Positions 39,308-48,798 of a stretch of 64,000 nucleotides of DNA are shown here, one piece after another. The translations under genes and the position numbers were made by a program. Below the pieces are notes generated by a model, which saw only the letters and a list, made by a program, of their open reading frames with translations, did not search any database and was not told the origin of the DNA. Origin of the DNA: Sipunculus nudus (taxonomy: Eukaryota; Annelida; Sipuncula; Golfingiida; Sipunculidae); NCBI GenBank assembly GCA_026874595.1, contig CM049315.1:40376164-40440163 (forward strand). Reading direction: 5' to 3'. How positions within the stretch are numbered: position 1 is the first letter of the stretch; every line of letters begins with the position of its first letter.

Positions 39308-39932
39308 ATTGGACAGACAACCTGTGGTGTATATAAGTTCCAGACGAGCTCAGCAGCACGATAGTCATATGGAATCAATTGTAGAGCCCTGTGCCAAATA
39401 ACAGTCACTCCGTTTATTAATGACAGGATGCTGACTTATGATGCCGAAACTGAACAGTCGACGTCCGCGGCGGTTATGCTGAACATTCTGTAGTGCTGAG
39501 CTTATATAGCAAGAAAGCAGACATGACGTCAAACATAGGAAATTCCACAACACGCACAAACAACTTTTTGTAAAACATGTTTAATGGCAGGGGCAACGTG
39601 ACTCACAAACACATATATCAAATAACTACGTAAACACCAAAAAAACTCCCTACTGGTGTGCGTCATAACCGAAACATACGACCAACGACGTTTTATACAT
39701 TGTTTCCACAAACCACGTTTAAGTAGCAGGGTATCCGGTACGTGATTAGCAGTCATATCCTCTTACAAAGACATCACGTCCTTGACACTCGTATGAGCGA
39801 GTATGGTTTGTTTTACATACGGAGGTGTACATATGATGATGACACTGATATGTTAACACTTAACACATATTAGTATATTCCTAATTTCGTGAAAGTTAAC
39901 GGTCACTGTACTATTCACATGGTTCGATAGGT
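39308..39932. promoter_or_regulatory. IAP intergenic region
   Basis: Minus-strand TATATAAG at 39501-39508 and a weaker TATATA at 39330-39335 can serve the spliced IAP gene. A minus AATAAA at 39413-39418 lies between them, leaving room for a very short transcript. No supported ORF. Confidence 0.45.
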
Positions 39933-40820
39933 TCAAGCGATGAACACGTTTGCACTGCCATATATAGGTTCACGGCACACGGGACAGTGGAGCAAACACA
40001 GAGCACACTGGTTGCAGACGATTATATGTTTGCAGGGGAAAAAGATAACCTCAACTTCGTTTTCTAAGCAGACGGTGCACAACAGTGTGCGTCCTGTTTC
40101 AGCACGGCCGAACGTTTCACCGCCGACATCGAATGTGTCATGTCGTGCGCAGTGGCTGGGACGTCTTTGCTGGTCGGCAACTGATCGTGGCTTACAGCGG
40201 ATAACAAACAGACATTTTGGGCTAAACCTTTGGTGTGCTTTCCATGGGTCATCGTTTGGTCCAAACTCCCCGCACTTCTTACCGCAGCAGAAGCATCGGG
40301 TCTGTGCGCCTACTCCTAGGTGAAAAAAACCTGCTTCAGCCATTTGCTCGGATGGGGGCACAGTCCCTATTGGCCAGCGGCGGTGTAACGGTTTGAACGA
40401 GTCAAGTCTCTCCTCAAGTGTTCCCATGGCGGGTACGACAGGGTTGTGCTTGCGTATTCCCAAAGCCTCCATAGTGTGAAATGACGTTGGATCAAGACTG
40501 TCTGGCGCCGGGATGTTGTCAGTCGGTTTCCCGTTGATAAAGGGACATGCGTTTCCAAAGTACAACATATGGAACCACATAGGACAGAAACCTGTGGGAT
40601 ACTCAGTGAAAGATGCTGCACAAAAGGCGCAGTTGATCACGGCAGAAATGTCGTCGTAGTAAAACCCCGAAGCAGCCATCATGCGGGGTTTGATCATATC
40701 TTTTCCTGGCCAACTTTCAAACGTTTTCCTGCGGCACAGTTCGCTCTTCATACGTTTGACCTTCACATCTGGCGTTTCGGCCAGCTGTTGCCAACGGAAT
40801 TTACTGTTTCCTTTACCCAT
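39933..40820 (-). CDS. Inhibitor-of-apoptosis protein, two BIR domains plus RING
   Basis: 295 aa from the first ATG (40820). A first, divergent BIR lies near residues 30-100 (C-x2-C-x16-H-x7-C). A canonical BIR lies near 125-210 (C-x2-C-x16-H-x6-C), and a C3HC4 RING near 245-285 (CTVC ... CKH ... CNQC ... CPVC). Role as for its neighbours: RING ubiquitin ligase that blocks cell death. The first BIR has an unusual aromatic segment (FCPMWFHMLYFGNAC), so it may bind a different partner. A TATAAAG box on the minus strand at 40896-40902 lies ~75 nt upstream. Third gene of the IAP cluster; sequence divergence from the other two argues against a very recent duplication. Confidence 0.92.
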   Translation of the reverse strand: MGKGNSKFRWQQLAETPDVKVKRMKSELCRRKTFESWPGKDMIKPRMMAASGFYYDDISAVINCAFCAASFTEYPTGFCPMWFHMLYFGNACPFINGKPTDNIPAPDSLDPTSFHTMEALGIRKHNPVVPAMGTLEERLDSFKPLHRRWPIGTVPPSEQMAEAGFFHLGVGAQTRCFCCGKKCGEFGPNDDPWKAHQRFSPKCLFVIRCKPRSVADQQRRPSHCARHDTFDVGGETFGRAETGRTLLCTVCLENEVEVIFFPCKHIIVCNQCALCLLHCPVCREPIYGSANVFIA

Positions 40821-41360
40821 CCCGATCACTTAATTCGGAACAACACGTCTACAAGAATGTCTGGTGCATTCAATGCTGCCTCGTCACGTACTATCCTTTA
40901 TATGGACAGTGCGTGTGGTTACATCAGCGTTTTTCTGCGACGTTGCACACGACCTTCTTCTGTCAATGACCGTTCGACAAAAACATGTTCAGGCATGACA
41001 CGTTTCCAAGGTCAGTGTCCCAAACAGGTTGCCACTTGCATTCGAAAGTGATAGGGCACTCTAGTGTGCACGTGACCATCATGTGCACGTGTGTTGTTGT
41101 TGCGCAACGAAACTACTCGTATGTATGGGGGGGGGGGGGGGCTGCGGCACGTCGGCCTTGGGAACGTGCCGTGACATGCCTGTTTTGTCTAGACGGCGGC
41201 GAGTGTTCAGGCACAAAAAAACAGGTCTGACGTAAACCCTGATAATTTATGAGACACGGAGAAAACCAGGTCAGTGCACCGCACGTGCGCTTTGTAATAG
41301 GTGCGACTGCACCGGTGAAAAGGCGTATAGTTCAGACTGTCTGTCGCGTATGGCCGTTTT
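40821..41360. promoter_or_regulatory. Intergenic region between IAP cluster and terminase
   Basis: Holds the TATAAAG box of the IAP gene (40896-40902) and a 15-G run at 41127-41141, followed by a short inverted repeat (CGGCACGTCGG / ACGTGCCG). No supported gene. Confidence 0.45.
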
Positions 41361-41480
41361 CTTACACGGTGAACTGACCTTGTGATGGTATACCCGTGTA
41401 CACGTTTATTTGATATATATGTAACATGGATTGGACAGACACATAACCTGTCATTGTATATTCAACGTTGATGCGTCCTC

Positions 41481-41729
41481 ATGGATGTCAGGGGCATAAC
41501 CGGACAAACCTACGGGTCTGTTCAAAATCGGAAAAAATCACAGAAGACAGAAGGGCAGACGGCTGTTCGCGGCAGCAATCGTGACATCACACATAATGAT
41601 CGCGAGAGTGAAGCGTGGAACACCGCGCCACGGGTTTACCCTGTCACTGCATACCGCCCCAGGGAATGGCAGGTCAACCAACACCCTTTAGTGCGTGACG
41701 TCCCTGACTGCACTTACACGGTGAACTGA
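41481..41729 (+). pseudogene. Truncated duplicate of the terminase N-terminus
   Basis: Identical to the first 78 codons of terminase, then runs into the duplicated promoter and stops after four other residues. It would encode an 82-aa fragment lacking the ATPase motifs. It has its own promoter copy, so it could be transcribed. Confidence 0.85.
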
Positions 41730-41757
41730 CCTTGTGATGGTATACCCGTGTACACGT

Positions 41758-41772
41758 TTATTTGATATATAT
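41758..41772 (+). promoter_or_regulatory. Terminase promoter (TTTATTTG and TATATAT)
   Basis: TTTATTTG followed at once by TATATAT, ~60-75 nt before the ATG at 41833. Identical elements occur 352 bp upstream. Two short upstream ORFs precede the main ATG. Confidence 0.5.
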
Positions 41773-41832
41773 GTAACATGGATTGGACAGACACATAACC
41801 TGTCATTGTATATTCAACGTTGATGCGTCCTC

Positions 41833-42984
41833 ATGGATGTCAGGGGCATAACCGGACAAACCTACGGGTCTGTTCAAAATCGGAAAAAATCACAGAAGAC
41901 AGAAGGGCAGACGGCTGTTCGCGGCAGCAATCGTGACATCACACATAATGATCGCGAGAGTGAAGCGTGGAACACCGCGCCACGGGTTTACCCTGTCACT
42001 GCATACCGCCCCAGGGAATGGCAGGTCAACCAACACCCTTTAGTGCGTGACGTCCCTGACTGCACTTTGAGACACCCACTGTTCTCTTGGGTGGTGGATG
42101 ATGTGTTCGACGATTACCTGTTCTGGAGGTCGGGTGTTTGCCGGTTACAGGGCAATGCCGAACTGCTTCAAAATGGCAAAGCGGACGACTTGTACAAGGA
42201 GTTTGACTCGCATAACCGTAGTCCGTCATCACGCAGTTTCACTGACATATGGCTCAACACAGAAGCGGGAGTTCGCCAGAACCATGCGCACGTCTGCATT
42301 CCCCTGGCTTCACAGATACCCATGACCCTGTTTGAATTGCACGACTGGATGAAACACTCTGTGACCGGGATGTCTTCACGGTTGCGACCAGTGTCTCCCT
42401 CAGACAGGCTGGCTTTGGATGAAAGCGTGTGGCAGAACACTGAAACGCGAGCGGTGCTCAACTGGCTTAGTTTGTTACATTTGTTTTTTAAATACAAAGA
42501 CATCGTTCTTGAACCGTTTCAGGGTCTCATGGTTATGCATATCGTCGCCTTTTCTGCCGCAGCGCGTGCGCCGGAGCACAACCACATGTTGCAGCGGATC
42601 ATCAAACGATTTTTCATAGCGGGAGGATACAGCCGGCGTGTTATGACCGAAAGCCGGACGTCAAATATATGCGTGGCCCTCGTTCCCAGGCGCATGGGCA
42701 AAACATACATCACACAGGTCACGCTGGCGGCGGGCATGCGGGCGACTGATATGCGGTTTGCATATTTTTCGTGTTCGCATGATCTCAGCCGTAAGGTAAA
42801 GGCAGATACTGTGCAACACGTCAACTCCATGCAGCTGATACTCGATCATTTGGACGCCAAGGCCAAACAACGTTTCCGAACGACCGTCAATCAGCAAAAT
42901 CCTATGTACGAACCGAAGTTGGCGATACATTTTGAAAACGGGTTGCACACGGAAATGTTTTTCCTCAGCTTGGGGAATCAAAAT
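41833..42984 (+). CDS. Terminase large subunit (UL15-like), exon 1
   Basis: 384 codons from the ATG at 41833 to a GTAAGT donor. Carries the N-terminal part of the DNA-packaging ATPase, including the Walker A motif VPRRMGKT near residue 280, very like the VPRRHGKT form of herpesvirus terminases. A conserved FSAAARAPEHNHMLQRI-type segment precedes it. Without splicing the frame stops 23 codons later. The terminase pumps viral DNA into capsids in the nucleus. The N-terminus is basic and Ser/Thr-rich and is the part duplicated upstream. Confidence 0.93.
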
Positions 42985-43233
42985 GTAAGTATAACTGTAG
43001 CTGGGATAAAGCCACTGGGTCGCATGGATGTGTGTGAGGGAAGGGAGGGATGATGTGAATAATGAATGATAACGTGCAATGATTATTAGTATCTTTCATA
43101 TGACACCTGAACGTCCGTGGCAGAGGTTACACATATGAAAAATGCTCACGCCAGTGTTATCGCTTGTTATATACTTTTAATAATCATTGTTGTAAATACA
43201 GCAGTGGTTCTTACAATGAAACACACTATGATT

Positions 43234-44496
43234 TCACATGGTAAAATAATTTGTGCGACCTTTCAGCAGGTCGCGCCACAAACCACAGCTAGCACACATA
43301 TACAACACGTATTCATCGTCCAGTTGTTTAAGTTCCCATATGTTTTGCGGCAGGTCAGTGCAAACGCTACCCGCACGACGGTTCTGTTCTGACTGCGACG
43401 GTGTGTTTGGATCGGACAGTTCCGGTACAGCAGTCTGCAATTTGAACTTGCATGTGGTACTCCTTTCCTCTAGCATCCTGTCAATGCCATGCTTTGACAT
43501 GTCCTTCTCTGCGTCAGCTATCTGCCTGCTGACACGCGTGTACGTACTCCCTGGGGCAGCACGCCTGCCTGCTGTAACACGGTTGCACAGGTTACCTAAC
43601 CATCCTGGCATGGCCGAGTTCTTGTGTTGTGACACACACGACACCCGCACAAAGCGGTTAGGGTTCCCTGCCTCCACAGGCGTCTCTGTTGGGCCACGCC
43701 AACCCGCCTGGAGAGATGCGCACAGACACTGTACGGAAGCTTGCGGGCCACCCCACCCGTTGTGTGAATACGTTTCGTCTTCTGACTGTTCACCCATGCA
43801 AGACGTGAAAAGTGAATGCTTCACTAGGGCTGGCGGCACTGCAGGTACGGCGCCCGTCGCTGCGCCGTTGTCACAAAAGTACGTCCAAAAACTTTTACAG
43901 CTAGCTTGATAAAACAACTGCGGACCTGTTCTGGCCATTATATCGGTTACATCTGACGGGTTGGTGTTGTTTGTGTAAACAGGGATGTTATCGATCTCTG
44001 CAAATCCGGCGTACTTTCCTTTCCCCCTCCCGTGAACGAACAGCCAACTGGGGTGCACAACATGGCTGTTGGCCAACGTCCGACTCTGTAGCCAGGTGAT
44101 ACACTCTCTGTCGGTAATGCCCAGTATGCTGCCTACGGTGTTTTCAGGGAGGGTCACACGGTTTCCCGTTCTGTACGGTGCGCAGAGCCAAAATCTGCAA
44201 ATCTGGTGGTATCCTCTGGCGGGCATCACATGTGCGCGTCCGTTCAGTTCTATTCTTACGGGAACTATACTGTGTTCGTCTGCGTTACCCTGTAGGTCGC
44301 TCAAGATGTAAATGTGGGTCTTGTTCACAACGCATAGTGATGACGCGCCTGTCTTGCAGTTGAGGCCGTAGAATACGTTCACTGTCTGTGAACGGGGTCT
44401 GCATATACGCGTATCACCTGACACGTCTGTCACCAGAAACACGTCACCTGGCGCCGAAAACGAAGGCCTCGAGAATTTGTCTATAACGTCTACCAT
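43234..44496 (-). CDS. Unassigned 420-aa protein inside the terminase intron
   Basis: First ATG at 44496; the extension upstream starts with GTG. The N-terminal half is beta-rich. A GRGKGK motif lies near residue 155 (compare the GKGKGK motif of the gene at 28485). Near residue 220 a CKSFWTYFC segment and further on a CLC pair give a Cys-rich centre. A CASC pair sits near the C-terminus. A minus-strand TTATTTGTG element lies ~52-60 nt upstream. By position it would correspond to UL16 or UL17 (tegument or capsid-vertex proteins) of HSV, which lie in the same intron; sequence similarity could not be shown. Confidence 0.82.
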   Translation of the reverse strand: MVDVIDKFSRPSFSAPGDVFLVTDVSGDTRICRPRSQTVNVFYGLNCKTGASSLCVVNKTHIYILSDLQGNADEHSIVPVRIELNGRAHVMPARGYHQICRFWLCAPYRTGNRVTLPENTVGSILGITDRECITWLQSRTLANSHVVHPSWLFVHGRGKGKYAGFAEIDNIPVYTNNTNPSDVTDIMARTGPQLFYQASCKSFWTYFCDNGAATGAVPAVPPALVKHSLFTSCMGEQSEDETYSHNGWGGPQASVQCLCASLQAGWRGPTETPVEAGNPNRFVRVSCVSQHKNSAMPGWLGNLCNRVTAGRRAAPGSTYTRVSRQIADAEKDMSKHGIDRMLEERSTTCKFKLQTAVPELSDPNTPSQSEQNRRAGSVCTDLPQNIWELKQLDDEYVLYMCASCGLWRDLLKGRTNYFTM

Positions 44497-44550
44497 TTTG
44501 GCGTCTGACAGAGCAGCTGTGCCGCCCACAGTTCAGCGACAACGTTAACA

Positions 44551-44558
44551 CAAATAAT
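44551..44558 (-). promoter_or_regulatory. ATTATTTG element of the 420-aa gene
   Basis: Minus-strand ATTATTTG, 55-62 nt before the ATG at 44496. Same class as the other TATT-type elements. Confidence 0.35.
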
Positions 44559-44585
44559 ACATGTCGGCCGGCTGACCGGCATGCT

Positions 44586-46157
44586 TCAATACAATACAGG
44601 TATAGGTTCCACCAGCGTGAAACCGATGAATTCGATCAGCAGATCCAGAGGGTACGAAAGCCTTTGCAGCAGTTCTTCCATCATTCCGGGGTAACGCCAT
44701 TCCACTGGGATGCCCCCCGGAACGTAATGTCGTGTCAAACGCGAGTGCTTGTTGGGACAGAGGAACACCAAGTCATTTGGTTCACTCACGTTAATCCACA
44801 TTGAACATTCGTCAGAATGTTGTTGGCCGCCGTGCGGTCCTTTGAATGTAAAATACCACACAGGCTCCATGAAGCGTACCGTTCCGTTATGCACACCAGC
44901 CCCATAAAAATGAACTTGCAAGTAATAAGGGACGTCTGGGTTTGTCCGACGGCCGTCCATATACCACTCAACGGCGGACTGCAACCTTGCGCCAAGTCCT
45001 TTATTGAAACGCAACTTTACCTGTCCGCATTCCCCCCTCAGGCGACTGATCACCCTCCTGAATATCAGTACCAACGCCACAGGGTTCATGTGCGAAAAAG
45101 CCCTCATAAGTGGATCGGTCACTCCGGGCACTGTACAGCTGTCGCGAACTGTCAACCATCCGGCGTAAAGCGCGATCTGCTGGGATAATGTATCATGCAC
45201 GTCCGGACAAATTGAAACGTTAGCGCACCATGTTAGAATGACGTTTATGTCATCCACCTGGTCAAACATTCTGCTCAGCATGGGGAGGCTAACTGAGGTC
45301 AGCACTCGGAAGATTTTGTCCTCGATCCCGCACTTGTACGTCCCCGTGCTCGCCGGGTCCATCTGCCGTTCTGAAAACACCTGTCCATAATTGTGCATGT
45401 GAGATAACAGCATTACGGCCACGGATCGCCTCCTGCCTTCCTCTGTTGCAGGTACAGCCGGTTCCCAATGGCAGATGAGTCGCATGCAGGTGTGTTCAGG
45501 TGTTAAGGCTTGCATTTCTGCAGACGTGGTTTGGTCTTCCGGGGCAGGATTAGCATCGTAAAACTGGTTCAGTACGCTTCGTAAATTCACTGCTGCGGAC
45601 ACGGTCTCTCCGGGAATGGCACTCATTTCACTTTCGGTGGTTTGCGCACCTGCCTCTGTACCAGGTAGTTTTTCCAGCGCTTTCAAGGAACGGGCGTGGA
45701 TAAGCCACTCGTTGAACATGCACGTGACGCTTGACAAAATGAAATGTACAGGCACGGTAACTCTGTCCAGCGTGTCATTGGGACCGTTATCGTTGTCAAT
45801 GAACAAGATGTCCAGCCAATCTGTCAGCTCCACTGAAGAACCGGGCTCCCTGCTATACGATACAAGGTCTGGCCGTGGCATGTCCAGTTCTATGACCGTG
45901 CCTCCCACTAATGTATCGTAGAACATGTTCCTTGGTTTGATTTCTGTGTAGCGGTTATGCCATCTGTGATCACGGGCTGACATGTAATGGGTCACCAAGC
46001 GTATCCAAAAAACTTCGTCAACGCGACGGTGGTGTAGGTACAGAAACATGGACGCCGGTGCTCCAGCGGCTGTTCTCCATATCGGTTCATAGCAATCCTC
46101 GAATGGCCTGGTCACTGCTCGTCCGGTATGTGGATCACATAGGTCTTTTGCAGCCAT
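44586..46157 (-). CDS. Unassigned 523-aa protein inside the terminase intron
   Basis: Complete from the ATG at 46157, ending 28 nt before the end of the four-base-spaced intergenic gap to the next gene start region. Globular composition, no signal peptide or membrane segment. The C-terminal part is rich in Trp, Tyr, Phe and Pro (beta-type). A Glu/Thr/Ser-rich linker lies near 175-200. By position and size it is the best local candidate for a UL17-like capsid-vertex component (HSV UL17 is 703 aa), but no motif confirms this. Its promoter region lacks a clear TATA or TTTATT box. Confidence 0.82.
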   Translation of the reverse strand: MAAKDLCDPHTGRAVTRPFEDCYEPIWRTAAGAPASMFLYLHHRRVDEVFWIRLVTHYMSARDHRWHNRYTEIKPRNMFYDTLVGGTVIELDMPRPDLVSYSREPGSSVELTDWLDILFIDNDNGPNDTLDRVTVPVHFILSSVTCMFNEWLIHARSLKALEKLPGTEAGAQTTESEMSAIPGETVSAAVNLRSVLNQFYDANPAPEDQTTSAEMQALTPEHTCMRLICHWEPAVPATEEGRRRSVAVMLLSHMHNYGQVFSERQMDPASTGTYKCGIEDKIFRVLTSVSLPMLSRMFDQVDDINVILTWCANVSICPDVHDTLSQQIALYAGWLTVRDSCTVPGVTDPLMRAFSHMNPVALVLIFRRVISRLRGECGQVKLRFNKGLGARLQSAVEWYMDGRRTNPDVPYYLQVHFYGAGVHNGTVRFMEPVWYFTFKGPHGGQQHSDECSMWINVSEPNDLVFLCPNKHSRLTRHYVPGGIPVEWRYPGMMEELLQRLSYPLDLLIEFIGFTLVEPIPVLY

Positions 46158-46356
46158 GGTTGTTTGAGGTTTTCATCGGTGGGGGGCTTTCCCGAACGGG
46201 TTTTTACTAAGGGATCCCCCAACGGGTGACGGGTTACCACCGCATGAAATGAACTATATGTTATTTGCGGTGGTGGTAGCTTATTCAGTAATGTCAACTA
46301 AACGGTAAAACGTAACCAGTATGTCTCGCAGACGTTTCCGCTGAAGTAGTCCAAAT

Positions 46357-47115
46357 ATGGATAGGGTACCTTTGGAGGAATGTATGCCACTAGATGTCAG
46401 GAGGCAGCTTGAACTGCAACGAGGCGCGGGTTTTCTTCGGCTAGACAAGAAACGGTCGCCCACCGTCCCTGATGTGGCTGAAACGCTCAATAACGTGGAC
46501 GGAAAGATTCTATCCAGTGTGTTGTTACCTTCGTTGAGCTTACACAGCGACGAAAGTATCTGCACTTTTTTATTTGGAAGTCCTGGAATCCCTGACGCTT
46601 TGCATGCAGACCAGGAATGCCTGCGTTTGTACAACTACATCTGCATCCGTTTGGCGGCTGTATATTTCGTGAGACGATTTCTGATGTCAAAAGAGGTCCC
46701 GCATAGCCATACATTCATGATCAGTTGTACGAGGTTTTCGTGTTTGATCGAAGGTTTACGCGACCTGTACTACCTGAAATATTCCGAGGTACAGCGGTTG
46801 GTGGATGCAATCGATAAGGCGAATGAAGATATGCGAGCTGCGAGAGGAGAGGTCGACGTATGCACTGTAACTATGCGCGACCGTTGGATGGTGTCTGCAT
46901 ACGCTGCTTTCGGGTGTTTCATGAGGCTGGTGGCAGAAGCGTGCCGTTTCCATTGCAAACCCACACCTGTGTCACTCGGCCATTCTAACACGGCGCGCCG
47001 TGTCCTGAACAGCTGTGAAGACTCAGCTTTCATGTTGTCTGAAGACGGAACTACTGTCCTGAGTCACCTGCTTTTGCATGTTCCCCATTTGACACTAAAT
47101 GAACTAGCTGTGTGA
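46357..47115 (+). CDS. Unassigned 252-aa protein inside the terminase intron, plus strand
   Basis: Complete from the ATG at 46357. Helical composition with many Leu, Arg and Cys, and no signal peptide; a moderately hydrophobic helix near residues 88-105 (an IRLAAVYFVRRFLM-type segment). It is the only intron gene on the same strand as terminase, so it must have its own promoter or be expressed from unspliced terminase RNA. A TTATTTGCGG sequence lies ~90 nt upstream. Function unknown; size would suit a small capsid or tegument protein. Confidence 0.75.
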   Translation: MDRVPLEECMPLDVRRQLELQRGAGFLRLDKKRSPTVPDVAETLNNVDGKILSSVLLPSLSLHSDESICTFLFGSPGIPDALHADQECLRLYNYICIRLAAVYFVRRFLMSKEVPHSHTFMISCTRFSCLIEGLRDLYYLKYSEVQRLVDAIDKANEDMRAARGEVDVCTVTMRDRWMVSAYAAFGCFMRLVAEACRFHCKPTPVSLGHSNTARRVLNSCEDSAFMLSEDGTTVLSHLLLHVPHLTLNELAV

Positions 47116-47222
47116 CGCCTACAGGTAAGCTTTTAAAGGTTTTCACGTAGCTTCCACGGTGAAAGTTTACAAAATGGAAACAGGGGACTTAGAGTAACTG
47201 TGGATTATAGACACAGGCGGCT

Positions 47223-48317
47223 TCATAAACGCTGGTGATGTGGTATGCAGGGCTTGGGTAGCATCGGCGTAAAATACCTGTATTTTGGACACCTGGATAC
47301 ATTCATACCGGTCACTGGGTCATAAGCAGTGTACGTGATGTGGTTACACCCGCCGCCGTCGACGTCCTGCGTGGTGACCTGTCCAGCCACACCTGCTGAA
47401 AGCTGGCTGGACGTTGACGCCGGATGGTCGTAGATCCACATGGCATTCCTTTGTTTGCCCCGGTTCATGTCTGATACTGCATGTCTCATATGTGTGGCGA
47501 GGTATTTTTTCAATTCATCGATTGTCCGGGATCCCCTGGTCGAGTCCTTTTCCGACGAAGTGAGAGATTCCACTGCAGAGCACCATGCGCGGGAGCATTC
47601 ACCGTACGACGGACGAAGGTTGGGTGACAGCCGAGACAGGGCCTTGTAACACTCGTATTTCACATGTTTCGTGTCGTCTTGGGATGGGTGTGACACTTTG
47701 CTTGACACGTAATCGTGCAGAAGCGCGTCAGTCTCGGTGTATCGACTGAACAGGAGCTGATCAACAAGTGAAAAGTTGTACACCGTGACGGGTCGGGCTA
47801 TTACCGCCATAACGAATTCCGGACGTGGCTCTACCCTTAGGAGTTCGTCACGGTCGGCTGACTGTTGTTTTTCCCACGTGTACGTCGCCATGTGGTCTTG
47901 TTGAAAAACATGGGTCGCACATGTTTGGCCGTTCCCGTCACCTGTAGATATGACCGGTGCGTCATTCTCTGTCCCGTGCCGGGGAAACTCGTCCTCACGC
48001 GGACACGTTTCATATATCTTGGCTCCGCTCGGCATCCCTGATGCCACACACACCATATCACCGTCTGCCGTCATCTCCACGCCAGGGCAAGGGTCGCTAC
48101 CGCTGTCCGGGTGCTGGTCCCCTGTTTTGAAACAGGCATGGAGGCGTCCGTGCGTGATGCAGTGGAACAAAGCCGGGGGAGACCTTGTTTTGGCAACGGT
48201 GTTTAACAAAAAAACGTAGTGGTCTGGCGGACGTCTGAAACGGCAGAGCGAAGCGTTCGTTGAGTAACACGGATTGTACCTCTGGGGTCTCCCTTTACTC
48301 TTACCTTTTGCTTTCAT
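47223..48317 (-). CDS. Cys-rich 364-aa protein inside the terminase intron, candidate UL16-like
   Basis: Complete from the ATG at 48317, with a basic Lys/Gly start (MKAKGKSKGR). Cysteines are spread over the whole length, several near His. No signal peptide. Length (364 aa) and position in the terminase intron match HSV UL16 (373 aa, a Cys-rich tegument protein that aids egress), so UL16-like is a reasonable but unproved guess. A TATTTTATGG sequence lies ~25-35 nt upstream on the coding strand. Confidence 0.8.
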   Translation of the reverse strand: MKAKGKSKGRPQRYNPCYSTNASLCRFRRPPDHYVFLLNTVAKTRSPPALFHCITHGRLHACFKTGDQHPDSGSDPCPGVEMTADGDMVCVASGMPSGAKIYETCPREDEFPRHGTENDAPVISTGDGNGQTCATHVFQQDHMATYTWEKQQSADRDELLRVEPRPEFVMAVIARPVTVYNFSLVDQLLFSRYTETDALLHDYVSSKVSHPSQDDTKHVKYECYKALSRLSPNLRPSYGECSRAWCSAVESLTSSEKDSTRGSRTIDELKKYLATHMRHAVSDMNRGKQRNAMWIYDHPASTSSQLSAGVAGQVTTQDVDGGGCNHITYTAYDPVTGMNVSRCPKYRYFTPMLPKPCIPHHQRL

Positions 48318-48424
48318 GAGTGGGGTACCCTGTCATATATGTTGCCATAAAATACCTAAAATGTGTATGATCATTTATATTCTCAGCTGATTGGCACCCC
48401 CAGAGGTGCGATAGGTTTTTGTTG

Positions 48425-48676
48425 TCAGATGCGGTCACTGTGAGTGGTGCATATATCGTAGTAAGCAGACATCACAAGGGAGGATAACGCTTTTAAGACG
48501 ATGTCACATCTTTTCGTATCACACGTTCCCTCATCCCGAACATGCTCGTGTACCATAAAGCAGTTCTCGTGTAACCGGTCTATGATCTGTTGTGGCGTGC
48601 TCACGAGCAGTGCTTGTTCCCAGCTACTCACCAAGTCCTCTAACTCGTCTAAAGTGTGTTCGGTGCCTTGAGCCAT
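48425..48676 (-). CDS. Unassigned small acidic 83-aa protein inside the terminase intron
   Basis: First ATG at 48676 (the longer frame starts with GTG). Acidic, helical, with a Leu/Glu-rich N-terminal helix and several Cys and His (HENC, HEHV). A good minus-strand TATAAAA box at 48726-48732, ~50 nt upstream, supports it as a real gene. It ends 108 nt before the start of the 364-aa gene. The HSV packaging genes include small helical proteins of similar size (UL33, 130 aa), but no link can be shown. Confidence 0.65.
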   Translation of the reverse strand: MAQGTEHTLDELEDLVSSWEQALLVSTPQQIIDRLHENCFMVHEHVRDEGTCDTKRCDIVLKALSSLVMSAYYDICTTHSDRI

Positions 48677-48725
48677 CCACCCTCCCTTTTGAATATGTGT
48701 CTGTTTAATCTGCGCACTCACGTGC

Positions 48726-48732
48726 TTTTATA
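48726..48732 (-). promoter_or_regulatory. TATAAAA box of the 83-aa gene
   Basis: Minus-strand TATAAAA, 50 nt before the ATG at 48676 and 65 nt from the terminase acceptor site on the other strand. Confidence 0.55.
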
Positions 48733-48798
48733 TGGTTGTTTCGCCGTCATGACCCTTTTTTTATAATCAGTGACGTGGTCTTTTCTCGTTCGTTTCAG

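Larger units (their letters stand above)
41361..42066 (+). repeat. Exact 352-bp tandem duplication at the terminase 5' end
   Basis: The segment starting at 41361 repeats from 41713 with no difference visible by eye, down to the shared boundary near 41714/42066. Each copy has a TTTATTTG plus TATATAT promoter (41414-41420 and 41766-41772) and the first 78 codons of terminase. Confidence 0.92.
42985..48798 (+). other. 5.8-kb terminase intron holding five genes
   Basis: Donor GTAAGT at 42985-42990; acceptor TTTCAG ending at 48798; both junctions phase 0. The break falls between Walker A and Walker B, as in HSV UL15, whose intron holds UL16 and UL17 on the opposite strand. Here four genes are on the minus strand and one on the plus strand. 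Confidence 0.85.

Noticed and set aside
39308-39508. Possible very short transcript between TATATAAG (39501-39508) and AATAAA (39413-39418) on the minus strand
   Set aside because: Only a 16-codon ORF and no conserved RNA structure seen; more likely both elements belong to flanking genes.
41127-41141. 15-G run
   Set aside because: Homopolymer, likely length-variable or a sequencing artefact; no link to a gene beyond the nearby short inverted repeat.
43135-43392. Short plus-strand ORF with a hydrophobic segment inside the terminase intron
   Set aside because: Hydrophobic stretch comes from AT-rich sequence; overlaps the 3' end of the 420-aa gene; no promoter or polyA signal.
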